Origin: UBA11524 sp965646445
GTDB taxonomy: Bacteria; Bacillota; Clostridia; Christensenellales; Aristaeellaceae
NCBI GenBank assembly: GCA_965646445.1
Contig: CBFFZW010000001.1
Location: forward strand, 143,172 to 207,171
Reading direction: 5' to 3'
Length of the DNA stretch: 64,000 bases
Part shown: positions 15,562 through 24,439 of the stretch, piece after piece
Position numbering within the stretch: the stretch's first letter is position 1
Layout of the letters: each line of letters begins with the position of its first letter
Translations under genes and position numbers: made by a program
Notes under the pieces: generated by a model
What the model saw: only the letters and a program-made list of their open reading frames with translations
Databases searched by the model: none
Told to the model about the DNA's origin: nothing

Positions 15562-17267
15562 ACGGCTTCACCTCCCAATTGCAGCTTGGTCAGTTCACGG
15601 TACATGGGGCAGCTTTGGAGCAGTTCCCCGTGGGTACCGCTGCCGATGATGCGCCCCTTTTCCATCACCAGGATGCGGTCGGCCGCCATCACCGAGGATA
15701 CCCGCTGGGCCACGATGATGGTGGTGGCCTGCCCGTGACGGGCCCGCAGGGCGTGGCGAAGTTCCCTGTCGGTGCGGAAGTCCAGGGCGGAGGAGCAGTC
15801 GTCCAGCAGGAGCAGGCGGGGATCGCCGGCCAGGGCGCGGCAGATCAGCACCCGCTGCTGCTGACCGCCGGAAAGGTTGCGGCCCTTCACGTTCAGGGGG
15901 AAATCAATCCCACCCTCCTTGCGGCGGATGAAGTCGGCCTGGGCGCAGTCGATGGCGGAATCAATGGCGTCATCGCTGACTGTTCGTCCAAAGCGGATGT
16001 TCTCCCGGAGGGTGTCCGCCATCAGAAAATCGCTCTGGAAAACCACGCCCAGCCGCCCGTGGAGCTCCTCCGGGGTCAGGCTGCCGAGGGGGCGGCCATC
16101 CAGGAGAATGCGGCCCTTGTCGGGGTCGTACAGGCGCATCAGCAGGGAGAGCAGGGTGCTCTTGCCCGAGCCCGTGGGCCCGATGATGCCCAGGGTTTGC
16201 CCATGATCGACCGTGAAGGTCAAATTTGATATATTGTCAAAATTCTTGTTGTAGGAGAAGGACACATCCTCAAAGACCACATGAGCGGAGACGGCTTCCT
16301 TGGGCGCGTCCGTGCGGGGCATGTCCTCCGGCGTCAGCATGATCTCCTCAATGCGCCGGGCGCTGGCCGAGCCCTTTGAGTACAGGATAAACAGGCGGGA
16401 AATGGACAGCATGGCGTTGAGGATGATGGTGAAGTAGCTCAGGAAAGCAATGATGGTACCGGGCAGCGCCTGCCCCTGATGAACGCGGTACGCGCCCACC
16501 AGCACCACCAGCGCCAGGCCGGTGTTCAGCACCAGGTTGACCAGGGGGCTGACCATGGCCATGGTCATGTCCGCCTTGCGCTGACGGCGGGAGAGCTCCT
16601 CGTTGACATCGCTGAAGCTGTCGCGCTCATGCTGCGTGCGGGACAGCGCCCGGATGACGCGGGCCCCGGCCATGTTCTCCTGCACCTTGCGCACCATCAT
16701 ATCCTGGCCTTCCTGCACCTTGGTGAACAGCGGGACGCCCCTGCGGCTGGAGAAGATGACGATCATGGCCAGCAGCGGAAGCGTCGCGATGAGCACAAGG
16801 GTCAGCACGGGCTCCAGGGACAGGCTGACCAAAATGCCGCCCAAGAGCAGGATCGGCGCACGAACGCCCAGCCGCTGGATGCGATCCACCATGTTCTGTA
16901 CATTGTAGGTATCGGAGGAAAGCCGCGATACCAGGGAAGCGTCCGTGACGCTGTTTTGCTGGGCGGTGGAAAGGGTCGTGATCTTCGCAAACAGGTCACG
17001 GCGCAGGTTATAGGTGAACACCCGGGTGATGTCCGTGCTCATGCGGTTGGCGACGACATTCCCCAGCCATGCCCCCAGCGCGCACAGCAGCATCCCTCCA
17101 GCCATCAGCCATACGCCCTTCATGTTCCCGGCGGGGGCGTAGGTATCCAGCAGGACGGACAGCATCCCGGGCAGCAGCAGCTCCACCACCGTCCCGGACA
17201 GCTTGATGGTCATCTGAAGGGACATGCGCTTCCAGTGGGGCTTTAGGTATCGGAAGACTGTTCGCAC
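15558..17267 (-). CDS. ABC exporter subunit A (degenerate Walker B/H-loop, canonical signature)
   Basis: 569-residue exporter half with membrane domain and ATPase domain: Walker A GPTGSGKST (~360), canonical signature LSGGQQQR (~463). Walker B reads LLLLDDCSSALD, with Asp in place of the catalytic Glu, and the H-loop is AQRVS, Gln in place of His. Its signature completes the catalytic site of subunit B while its own Walker motifs form the non-hydrolysing site. First of the two exporter genes, starting 25 bp inside the marR coding end, so the three genes are one operon. Confidence 0.9.
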   Translation of the reverse strand: MRTVFRYLKPHWKRMSLQMTIKLSGTVVELLLPGMLSVLLDTYAPAGNMKGVWLMAGGMLLCALGAWLGNVVANRMSTDITRVFTYNLRRDLFAKITTLSTAQQNSVTDASLVSRLSSDTYNVQNMVDRIQRLGVRAPILLLGGILVSLSLEPVLTLVLIATLPLLAMIVIFSSRRGVPLFTKVQEGQDMMVRKVQENMAGARVIRALSRTQHERDSFSDVNEELSRRQRKADMTMAMVSPLVNLVLNTGLALVVLVGAYRVHQGQALPGTIIAFLSYFTIILNAMLSISRLFILYSKGSASARRIEEIMLTPEDMPRTDAPKEAVSAHVVFEDVSFSYNKNFDNISNLTFTVDHGQTLGIIGPTGSGKSTLLSLLMRLYDPDKGRILLDGRPLGSLTPEELHGRLGVVFQSDFLMADTLRENIRFGRTVSDDAIDSAIDCAQADFIRRKEGGIDFPLNVKGRNLSGGQQQRVLICRALAGDPRLLLLDDCSSALDFRTDRELRHALRARHGQATTIIVAQRVSSVMAADRILVMEKGRIIGSGTHGELLQSCPMYRELTKLQLGGEAV

Positions 17268-17710
17268 AGCGTTTTGCCTCCCTTCACATAGGCCTCGGCC
17301 CGCTGGGCGACGCGGCCCATCAGATCATCCAGCAGCGCTTTTTCCTCGGGGGTGAAGTCCGCCGTCAGGTATTCCCGCCAGGCCCGCAGGGTATCAAAGA
17401 GGCGCGGCCTCAGGGCCTCGGCCTTGTCGGTGGGGTAGACGCGCCAGATGCGCCGGTCGGTGGGTTCCGGCTCCCGGCGGATGTAGCCCTTTTCCTCCAG
17501 GCCGGTCAGCTGCCGGGTCACGCTGGACTTGTTGACGTTCAATTCCCTGGCCAGCTCCTCCTGGGTCATGCCGGGCTGGCGGAACAGCGCCGTCAGATAA
17601 TGAACATGGCAGCCCGCCAGACCGGTGTCCGCCAATTCACGCTCACGGTAGCGCATCGTGCAGCGGTGGGTCACGCCGATCTGTCTGGAAAAGGGCGGCA
17701 TGGCGATCAT
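17243..17710 (-). CDS. MarR family transcriptional regulator
   Basis: About 155 residues with a central winged helix-turn-helix (MTQEELARELNVNKSSVTRQLTGLEEKGYI) and the DRR wing. The open frame extends to 17938 but that part lies upstream of the promoter and overlaps another gene, so the start is placed at ATG 17710 (alternative ATG 17701). It heads the exporter operon and has a large palindrome overlapping its own promoter, so negative autoregulation with induction by an exporter substrate is likely. Confidence 0.9.
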   Translation of the reverse strand: MIAMPPFSRQIGVTHRCTMRYRERELADTGLAGCHVHYLTALFRQPGMTQEELARELNVNKSSVTRQLTGLEEKGYIRREPEPTDRRIWRVYPTDKAEALRPRLFDTLRAWREYLTADFTPEEKALLDDLMGRVAQRAEAYVKGGKTLCEQSSDT

Positions 17711-17725
17711 CTCGCTTTCAGCAAA

Positions 17726-17761
17726 AATGGTTGCGTCTGCAACGTTGCAAACGCAACCATT
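17726..17761. promoter_or_regulatory. 36-bp palindromic operator overlapping the marR promoter
   Basis: Near-perfect dyad centred at 17743.5: outer arms 17726-17736 and 17751-17761 are exact inverted repeats, and the inner TGCAACGTTGCA (17738-17749) is a perfect palindrome; only one base pair mismatches. It begins at the -10 element and covers the transcription start. Confidence 0.85.
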
Positions 17762-17787
17762 ATAGCGAAAGACTGGAAAAAAGTCAA
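17759..17787 (-). promoter_or_regulatory. Promoter of the marR-ABC operon
   Basis: Minus strand TTGACT (17782-17787), 17-bp spacer, TATAAT (17759-17764). The -35 overlaps the stop codon of the upstream radical SAM gene. Confidence 0.88.
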
Positions 17788-18683
17788 CCGTCCGGCCGAT
17801 CAAACAGGGACAATTGACGGGGCTGAGCGGCCAGCAGGGCGCGGTTGATGTCCTCAAAGCGCCACAGGAGGCCGTGAAGACGGCAGGCTTCTCGGAAGGC
17901 GTCAAAGAGCCGTTCCGGCTGCTGGGCCGGGCACTCATAGGCGTTGCCGAAGGCGTGGAGATAGCGCTCCCTGACGCCGGGAAATTCCCGTTGCAGGGCG
18001 TCGAAATAGTATTCCCGGTTGCCGCTGCGCAGCGTCATGCCGAAGAAGCAGACCACATACCTGGCTCCGGCGTCGGCGGACAGCGCTACAATCCGGCGAA
18101 TGTTGTCCTCGCTGTCCGTGATAAAGGGCAGAACGGGATTCAGCCATACGCCGCCGAATATGCCGGCGTCCGTGAGCTTGCGCAAGGCGGCAAGCCGCTG
18201 GGAGGTGGGGGAGACGTGGGGCTCGATCCGGCGGCAAAGCGCGTCGTCGGCGCAGGTGACGGTCAGCCGCACGTCCACCGGGGCGTGGCGGGCGATGTCC
18301 TGCAATATATCGACGTCCCGGGCGCACAGGGCGGATTTGGTGGTGTAGGAGGCTCCGAAGCGGTAGCGGCTCATGAGCGCAAGCGCCTGACGGGTCAGCC
18401 GCAGCTTTTCCTCCAGCGGATTGTAGGGGTCGCTCATGGCGCCCATGGAGATCACACCGGTTTTCCTTTTCGATCTCAGCTCGCTTTCCAGCAGGGCAAT
18501 GGCGCCCTCCTTGGGCTGAATCCGATCAAAATGCTTGATGCCATAGCAAAGCGAGCGGGAATCACAGTAAATGCAGCCATGGCTGCATCCGCGGTAGAGG
18601 TTCATGTTCCAGTCGGTATGGAAGAAATCAGCGCCGCCGACATGAACCGGGGTCAGCAGCTGTCTGGGCGTCAGCGATGTCAT
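17784..18683 (-). CDS. SPL-like radical SAM protein
   Basis: 299 residues with the radical SAM cluster motif CSHGCIYC near the N-terminus, placing it in the COG1533 (spore photoproduct lyase-related) group whose members are often uncharacterised. ATG 18683 follows GGAGGTG at good spacing; the frame is open to 18734 but that would include the promoter. C-terminus ends in a basic-aromatic tail (RQLSLFDRPDG). Not proven to repair spore DNA; the two further cysteines expected of true SplB are not clear, so I leave the function open. Confidence 0.8.
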   Translation of the reverse strand: MTSLTPRQLLTPVHVGGADFFHTDWNMNLYRGCSHGCIYCDSRSLCYGIKHFDRIQPKEGAIALLESELRSKRKTGVISMGAMSDPYNPLEEKLRLTRQALALMSRYRFGASYTTKSALCARDVDILQDIARHAPVDVRLTVTCADDALCRRIEPHVSPTSQRLAALRKLTDAGIFGGVWLNPVLPFITDSEDNIRRIVALSADAGARYVVCFFGMTLRSGNREYYFDALQREFPGVRERYLHAFGNAYECPAQQPERLFDAFREACRLHGLLWRFEDINRALLAAQPRQLSLFDRPDG

Positions 18684-18704
18684 GATTTCACCTCCATGGG
18701 CATC

Positions 18705-18734
18705 ATTATAAGAGGGGAGGCGACGGATTGTCAA
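18705..18734 (-). promoter_or_regulatory. Promoter of the SPL-like radical SAM gene
   Basis: Minus strand TTGACA (18729-18734), 18-bp spacer, TATAAT (18705-18710), 22 bp before the start codon. Confidence 0.85.
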
Positions 18735-18778
18735 GGCGAACAGGAATCAATGTTCGCGTAAGGATTCCCGGGAAAGGC

Positions 18779-18808
18779 TTGATTATTCCGTCCTGTCTGG
18801 TATATAAT
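18779..18808 (+). promoter_or_regulatory. Promoter of murC
   Basis: TTGATT (18779-18784), 18-bp spacer, TATAAT (18803-18808), 30 bp before the GTG start. Confidence 0.75.
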
Positions 18809-18837
18809 AATCTGTATGAAATTTCGGAAGGAAGCGA

Positions 18838-20256
18838 GTGACGGTCATGCAGCTACCGCATATCCGTGATTATAAAGGCAAGCGGGTTCATATGATCGGC
18901 ATCGGAGGCTCCAGCATGTCGGGGCTGGCGGAGATGCTGATGGATAAGGGCTACCGGGTGACAGGGTCGGATCGCAGCGAGGGCTACCTCCTGGGCGATG
19001 TCCGGGCGAAGGGTGCGGAGGTCTATGTGGGCCATCGGGCGGAGAATGTCCAGGGCGCGGACGTGGTGGTGTACACCGCGGCCATCCCGGCGGACAATCC
19101 CGAGCGTGTGGAAGCCGAGCGTCTGGGCATTCCCAGCATGGAGCGGGCCTATCTGCTGGGCCAGTTGATGGAGGGCTATACCGAGGCCGTGGGCATCTGC
19201 GGCGCGCACGGCAAGACCACCACCACCTCCATGCTCAGCCAGATCCTTGTGGAGTGCGGCCTGGATCCGACCATCCACATCGGCGGAAAGCTGGACGCCA
19301 TCGGCGGCTCCACCCGCATCGGTCAGGGAGATGCTTTCCTGGCGGAGGCCTGCGAGTTCCGCCGCAGCTTTTTGCGGATGAAGCCCACCATGGCCGTGGT
19401 GCTGAACATCGACGCGGATCATCTGGACTGCTATAAGGACATTGACGAGATCGAAGCCACCTTCGGGCAGTTTATGGCCCTGGTGCCGGAGGACGGCCTG
19501 GTCATCGGCAAGGGGACGGACGAGCGCATTCTCCGGCAAATGGCGAAGCTGCATTGCCACACGGAGACTTTCGGCCTGACGGCGGCGTGCGACTGGCATC
19601 CCGTGAATCTTCGGGAGGACGACCGGGGCTATGCCTCCTACGAGCTGTATCATGGCGATACGCGGGTGGCCAACGTCACCATGGCGGTGCCCGGCAGCTT
19701 CAATGTGGAGAACGGCCTGGCCGCGCTGGCGGCGGCGCACGAGCTGGGGGCAGATATGACCAAGGCTGCGGAAAGCCTGAGCAAGTTTCACGGGGCCCAC
19801 CGTCGCTTTGAGCTGACCGACACCATTGACGGCGTGGAGGTTTTCCACGATTACGGCCACAATCCCACGGAAATGCGCAACGCCCTGAATGTGGCGCGCA
19901 AGCGGTGCAAGGGTCGGCTCTGGGCTGTCATGCAGCCCCATACTTACAGCCGGGTGCGCAGCCTGTTCAGCGATTACCTGACCTGCACGGAGGCGGCGGA
20001 CTTTACCCTGGTGACGGACATCTGCGCCGCCCGGGAAAAGGATCCCGGCGACCTCAACAGCGGCATGCTGGTGGAAGGCATGAGGGCTAAGGGAATCGAC
20101 GCCACCTGGACGCCTTCCTTTGACGATACGGAGCGTTACCTGCGCGCCCATTGGCAGCCCGGCGATCTGGTGCTGACCATGGGCTGCGGGGATGTGAACC
20201 TTCTTAACGATCAGATTCACCGCCACGATGAAGAAAAGAAGAACCATGAGCGTTGA
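18838..20256 (+). CDS. murC: UDP-N-acetylmuramate--L-alanine ligase
   Basis: Adds L-Ala to UDP-MurNAc, the first amino acid of the peptidoglycan stem, in the cytoplasm. The 472-residue protein has the N-terminal Rossmann loop GIGGSSMSGLA (21-31), ATP loop GAHGKTTT (122-129), and the typical NxDADHLDCY and HNPTE segments of the Mur ligases. GTG 18838 follows GGAAGGAAG; ATG 18847 is an alternative. The C-terminus is Lys/Glu/His-rich. It overlaps the following acetyltransferase remnant by 11 bp. Confidence 0.96.
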   Translation: MTVMQLPHIRDYKGKRVHMIGIGGSSMSGLAEMLMDKGYRVTGSDRSEGYLLGDVRAKGAEVYVGHRAENVQGADVVVYTAAIPADNPERVEAERLGIPSMERAYLLGQLMEGYTEAVGICGAHGKTTTTSMLSQILVECGLDPTIHIGGKLDAIGGSTRIGQGDAFLAEACEFRRSFLRMKPTMAVVLNIDADHLDCYKDIDEIEATFGQFMALVPEDGLVIGKGTDERILRQMAKLHCHTETFGLTAACDWHPVNLREDDRGYASYELYHGDTRVANVTMAVPGSFNVENGLAALAAAHELGADMTKAAESLSKFHGAHRRFELTDTIDGVEVFHDYGHNPTEMRNALNVARKRCKGRLWAVMQPHTYSRVRSLFSDYLTCTEAADFTLVTDICAAREKDPGDLNSGMLVEGMRAKGIDATWTPSFDDTERYLRAHWQPGDLVLTMGCGDVNLLNDQIHRHDEEKKNHER

Positions 20257-20703
20257 CATCAGGCCCTATACAAGGGCATGCGTGGATGACGTAATCGCGT
20301 TTGAGCGGGAGCTGCGCAGGCAGGAGGATTTCTGGGGCTGGAGCATTGACGAGGCCTATGTCCGCCAGGTGACGGCCAGCTTTGACGCGGCGGCCTTCGA
20401 TGCCGCTGTATCCTTCCTGGCCTATGAGGACGGCAGGGGGGTGGGCCGGATTGACGCCGCATCGTCCCGACCCGTTTCGACGGTTCCGTTCAGGCCTATC
20501 TGGACTGGCTGTGCGTGCTGAAGAGTCATCGCCACCGCGGTGTGGCGCGGCTGCTGATGCAAAGCCTGCGGACGGAATTGAAGCGCAGGGGCGTTGCCAA
20601 AATGATCGGTCTGATCGCCGCCAATGACGAGGCGCAGCGGTTTTACCGCGCCATGGAAAACGCGAAAATTCAGGACGAGGGTATTTGGATCGACATCGTT
20701 TAA
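20246..20703 (+). pseudogene. GNAT family N-acetyltransferase, frameshifted
   Basis: Two adjoining frames together make one GNAT protein of ~150 residues: 20246-~20470 gives the N-terminal half (MSVDIRPYTR...GRGVGRIDAAS) and the sequence then continues one frame off (DGSVQAYLDWLCV...) into the acetyl-CoA loop HRHRGVARLLM, closing at 20703. A single missing base near 20468-20475 explains the shift. Could be a real decay or a sequencing error. Substrate unknown. It is coupled to murC by an 11-bp overlap and followed by a strong terminator. Confidence 0.75.
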
Positions 20704-20733
20704 TGGCCGGGAGAACGCATAGAAAGGCAAATG

Positions 20734-20768
20734 GAAGCAGGGCGATGAAACGTCTTGCTTCTTTTTTT
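20734..20768 (+). terminator. Intrinsic terminator after murC-GNAT
   Basis: 11-bp stem with two G-T pairs (20734-20744 with 20751-20761), 6-nt loop, followed by seven Ts (20762-20768). Confidence 0.9.
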
Positions 20769-20853
20769 GAGGCGCAAAAGCCTCCCTATGCGCTTGGTTC
20801 TTTTCAGAGCCTTGTCCCCATACCCTTGCAGGAGAAGCAGGGGGAGGTACGCT

Positions 20854-21831
20854 ATGGACAAGACGGCGAAGGCAAAGGCGTTTTCGGCGGTGGGCGCGGT
20901 GGTGGGGGCCGGCTTCGCGTCGGGGCAGGAGATCGACGGTTTTTTCGCGCGCTTCGGTGTGAACGGCCTGATTGGCGCCGGCGCGGCCATCATCATTATC
21001 GCGGGTCTCGCGTCACGGTCGCTGGCCTGTCCCGGCGTCGCGGGAATGCCCGTCCGCTGGGCAGGACGCTGGCCGGGGCGGCTGTGGCGGGGGATGTTTG
21101 GTGCGCTGGCCCTGGCTTCCGGCGGGGCGATGCTGGCTGGGGCAGGGGAGTTGGCCGCGCTGATGCTGCCCATTCCCCTGGCGTACCCGTTAGGGCTGGC
21201 CGTTACGCTGATGGCCGCGCTGCTGATGGCGCGGGGACAGCGGGCAATCCCCTGGGTCAGCAAGGCCCTTGTGGGGCTGACGGTGCTGATGGCGCTGGCG
21301 GGCTGGGCGCTTCCTGCCAAGCGCGCCGCCATTGTATGGAAAACCGGTCTGCTGGACAGCATGATCCATGGCGCCAGCTATGGCGGGATGAACATGGCGC
21401 TGGTGGTTCCTCTGCTGGCCTTGTCGGCGGGGGAGCTGACGCCGCAGGGGAAGAGACAGTGCGTGCTTCTGACCGCCGGCATCATGGGAACGCTGCTGAC
21501 GGCGGGGATTCTGCTCTTTTTCCGGCATACGGCGCTGATTGGGCAGACGCTGCCCTTCATTCGCATGATGAGCTATTATGGCCGCCTGGGCTGGAAGGTG
21601 TCGGGCGTCACGCTGTACCTGGCGCTGCTGACGACGGCCTGCGCCGCCCTGCGAAGTCTCTATGCGCTCCTTCCCGAACGCCCCTGGACGCGCGCGGCGG
21701 CGCCGGTGCTGCTGCTGCTTTGCTCCGCCCTGGGCTTCACGGGCATGGTGAGCAGGGTCTATCCGGTGCTGGGCGCGGGCTGCCTGGGGCTGCTGGCGGC
21801 AGCGGCGGTTGCCTCTGGGCATGAAAAGTGA
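20854..21831 (+). CDS. YkvI family membrane transporter
   Basis: 325 residues, almost entirely hydrophobic with about ten membrane helices. The N-terminus carries the family hallmark GAVVGAGFASGQEI of YkvI-type proteins, which resemble the LeuT fold of amino acid and ion symporters. ATG 20854 has GGGGGAGGT upstream; the open frame to 20755 includes the terminator hairpin and is not used. Substrate is not known. Its terminator and the alr promoter follow. Confidence 0.8.
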   Translation: MDKTAKAKAFSAVGAVVGAGFASGQEIDGFFARFGVNGLIGAGAAIIIIAGLASRSLACPGVAGMPVRWAGRWPGRLWRGMFGALALASGGAMLAGAGELAALMLPIPLAYPLGLAVTLMAALLMARGQRAIPWVSKALVGLTVLMALAGWALPAKRAAIVWKTGLLDSMIHGASYGGMNMALVVPLLALSAGELTPQGKRQCVLLTAGIMGTLLTAGILLFFRHTALIGQTLPFIRMMSYYGRLGWKVSGVTLYLALLTTACAALRSLYALLPERPWTRAAAPVLLLLCSALGFTGMVSRVYPVLGAGCLGLLAAAAVASGHEK

Positions 21832-21870
21832 GAAATCAGCCGGTTCGGGCTTTTCTTCCGAATCGGAGTG

Positions 21871-21879
21871 TGGTATAAT
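21871..21879 (+). promoter_or_regulatory. Extended -10 promoter of alr
   Basis: TGGTATAAT (21871-21879), a perfect TATAAT with the TGn extension, 51 bp before the alr start. A 9-bp hairpin at about 21840-21866 lies just upstream. Confidence 0.75.
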
Positions 21880-21930
21880 AATACGACATGCCGTCCCGAC
21901 GGATGGCAAGTTCGGAAACAAAGAGGGCGA

Positions 21931-23046
21931 ATGGCGTTGAATGTACGGCATCAGCGGCGCATCGTGGATCTGTCCATCCTGCGCGAAAACGTAAGGCTCA
22001 TCTGCCAGGCTGTACCTGATGCTACACGGGTGATGGCGGTGGTCAAGGCGGACGCCTATGGCCATGGGCTGGTGCCTGTGGCGAAGGAAGCGCTGACGGC
22101 CGGGGCCTCCTGGCTGGCGGTGGCGACCGTGGAGGAGGGCGCGGAGCTGCGCAGGGCCGGGGTTGCCGCGCCGATCCTGGCCCTGGGCGCCACATCGGCG
22201 GACGAGGCTGCGGCGGCCGTTCCCCTGGACATTACCCTGACGGTCTGTACGCCGGCGATGGTGCGTGCCGTTCAGGCGGCTGCGGAGCGCTGTCGCCGGG
22301 AAGCGCCGGTCCACCTGAAGCTGGATACGGGGATGAACCGCATCGGCGTTCGTGATGAAGACGAGCTTCGGGCGGTGCTGGCTGCCCTGGCGGACTGCCC
22401 GAACGTCCGCCTGACGGGGGCCTTCACCCATTTCGCGGACGCCGACGGCCAGGACATGGCCTTCACGGACGAGCAGTTCCGCCGCTTTATGCGGCTTTCC
22501 TCGCTGCTGCCGGAGGGTATCCTGCGCCATTGCTGCAATTCAGCCGCGATTCATCGCCGGCCAGAGGTGGCCCTGGATATGGTGCGGGCGGGCATTTCCA
22601 TGTACGGCTACCCTCCTGTGGAGACAAGCCTGCCTTTGAAGCCCTTCATGTCCTGGGAGACGGAGGTCACCTATGTGAAGACGCTGCGCCCGGGGGACAC
22701 GGTGAGCTATAACCGCTGCTACACGGCGGATCAGCCCATGGTGCTGGCGACCGTGTCCTGCGGCTATGGCGACGGCTACCACCGGGCGGCTACTGGTCAC
22801 GCGGAGGTGCTGATCCATGGCTGCCGGGCTCCGATTGTGGGGCGAATCTGCATGGATCAGATGATGGCGGATGTGACGCACATTCCGAATGTTCAGCCGG
22901 GCGACCGGGTGACGCTCATGGGGCAAAGCGGCGAGGAGCGGATCACCGCGGAGGATATTGCCCGCTGGGCAGGCACCATCAGCTATGAGGTTTTGCTGGC
23001 GGCCACGGGTCGCGTGCCCCGGGAGTGGATTCGTGGCAGCCGCTGA
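21931..23046 (+). CDS. alr: Alanine racemase
   Basis: PLP enzyme that makes D-alanine for peptidoglycan. 371 residues; PLP lysine K39 in AVVKADAYGHG, the second catalytic segment SCGYGDGYHR and the ICMDQ motif are present. The frame is open from 21868 but the promoter lies there; ATG 21931 is preceded by an AGAGGG site. The end overlaps the folate gene by 14 bp. Confidence 0.96.
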   Translation: MALNVRHQRRIVDLSILRENVRLICQAVPDATRVMAVVKADAYGHGLVPVAKEALTAGASWLAVATVEEGAELRRAGVAAPILALGATSADEAAAAVPLDITLTVCTPAMVRAVQAAAERCRREAPVHLKLDTGMNRIGVRDEDELRAVLAALADCPNVRLTGAFTHFADADGQDMAFTDEQFRRFMRLSSLLPEGILRHCCNSAAIHRRPEVALDMVRAGISMYGYPPVETSLPLKPFMSWETEVTYVKTLRPGDTVSYNRCYTADQPMVLATVSCGYGDGYHRAATGHAEVLIHGCRAPIVGRICMDQMMADVTHIPNVQPGDRVTLMGQSGEERITAEDIARWAGTISYEVLLAATGRVPREWIRGSR

Positions 23047-23623
23047 GAAAGCGGCCCTTCGGCGGGCTGTCCGGGCGGCATGGCCCGGGGATGAGCAGCG
23101 CGCGCGGGAAAGCGCGGCGCTTTGCGGTCACCTGCTTCAAAGCCTGTGGTATCAAAAGGCTGAAGTCATAGGCGCCTACTGGCCCATAAGGCGGGAGGCG
23201 GATGTGACACCGGTGCTGAAGGACGCCATCGCCCGAGGGAAAACGCTGGCGCTGCCGCTGATTGAAGGCCCGCATGTGATGACCTTCCGGCGGGTTCCAT
23301 CCCTCGACGTGCTTCGACCCGGGGCCTATGGCCTGCTGGAACCGGAATCCGGCCTGGAGGTGGTACCGGCGGAGGCGCTGTCGCTGCTGATCGTCCCGGT
23401 GGAAGCCGTCAGCAGCCGGGGCTTCCGCCTGGGCAAGGGCGGGGGATACTACGACGCTTACCTTCCGGCGGTGCGCTGTCCGGCCATGGGGGCGGTGATG
23501 TCCTGGCAATGGCGGGAGGACATTCCGCTGGAGCCCTGGGATCAACCGCTTTGCGCGGCGGCGGACGCCCGCGGCATACATCTGTTTGAGAATGGATCCA
23601 AAGAAAGGAATGGAGTACTGTGA
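23033..23623 (+). CDS. 5-formyltetrahydrofolate cyclo-ligase
   Basis: ATP-dependent conversion of 5-formyl-THF to 5,10-methenyl-THF. 196 residues with the family motif GKGGGYYD and an N-terminal KAALRRAVRA segment. GTG 23033 gives the expected N-terminus and has GGGAG nine bases upstream. It overlaps alr and, by four bases, the next gene. Confidence 0.9.
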   Translation: MAAAEKAALRRAVRAAWPGDEQRARESAALCGHLLQSLWYQKAEVIGAYWPIRREADVTPVLKDAIARGKTLALPLIEGPHVMTFRRVPSLDVLRPGAYGLLEPESGLEVVPAEALSLLIVPVEAVSSRGFRLGKGGGYYDAYLPAVRCPAMGAVMSWQWREDIPLEPWDQPLCAAADARGIHLFENGSKERNGVL

Positions 23624-24432
23624 GCAAAAAGAAGCCATCCATGAAGCTTTCAGACGTTAAGCTGAACTACCTGACCGGCAAGCCGGTGGATCACCAAACC
23701 CTCAAGAGCTGCTTTTCCATGTTCGGCTCCCTGATTGCCATGGGGGTGCTGTTTGTCATTATCGGCATGGCGCTGATGATGGACAGCGCGGTTCTGCGCA
23801 TCGTCCTCAATGGCGCGGTGCTTCTGTCCGCGCTGTTCATGTACTTCCAGATGGGGAGCGCCAAGGGCGGAACGGCGGTCAACCAGGGTGAAATCATGTA
23901 TGACCGCCGTCAAAACGGCCAGCTGGTTTCGGAAAACGACCTGCGGAACTGCTATCATCCTGCCAAGGGCTTCCTGATCGGCCTGCTGGGCTCGCTGCCC
24001 TTCATCATCATCGCGACCATCCTGGCGCTGACGACCTCCCGCCAGATGACGGGCATGGGCGCGCTGCCCTCCTGGCTGAGCGCCTTCCAGAACCGCGCGG
24101 AAATCGGCAGCGCCCTGGCTTTCTATTATGAGCCCGTGGCGCTGACCGTGGAGGACGTGACCCGCGTCATCACCCGCATGATGCTGATGCCTGTGGTCAA
24201 TATTTTCAACCTGTACGACGCTGAAGCGCTGCTGCTGATGGAGCGCCTGAGCCCCTTGTTCCTGCTGCTGCCCGGCGTGGCCTACGGCATCGGCTACACC
24301 CAGGGTATCACGCTGCGCAAGCAGGTTGTCATCGGCATTGCCGAGGGTGAAAAGAAGCGCAAGAAGAAGGAGCGCCGTCAGCAGCGGCAGCAGCGCACTC
24401 GGGCGCCCAAGGGCCCTGAGCAGCTGAACTGA
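23620..24432 (+). CDS. Conserved membrane protein of unknown function
   Basis: 270 residues with four predicted membrane helices (about 32-52, 56-75, 115-135, 205-225) and a strongly basic C-terminal tail (KKRKKKERRQQRQQRTR) that could contact nucleic acid or acidic lipid. GTG start overlaps the preceding stop. No family recognised; conserved placement before rsmD suggests a housekeeping role but nothing more can be said. Confidence 0.75.
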   Translation: MSKKKPSMKLSDVKLNYLTGKPVDHQTLKSCFSMFGSLIAMGVLFVIIGMALMMDSAVLRIVLNGAVLLSALFMYFQMGSAKGGTAVNQGEIMYDRRQNGQLVSENDLRNCYHPAKGFLIGLLGSLPFIIIATILALTTSRQMTGMGALPSWLSAFQNRAEIGSALAFYYEPVALTVEDVTRVITRMMLMPVVNIFNLYDAEALLLMERLSPLFLLLPGVAYGIGYTQGITLRKQVVIGIAEGEKKRKKKERRQQRQQRTRAPKGPEQLN

Positions 24433-24439
24433 AGCGGCC

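Noticed and set aside
16479..17246. Plus-strand frame of 255 codons opposite the exporter gene
   Set aside because: Antisense shadow with His/Gln/Gly-rich composition and no start signal.
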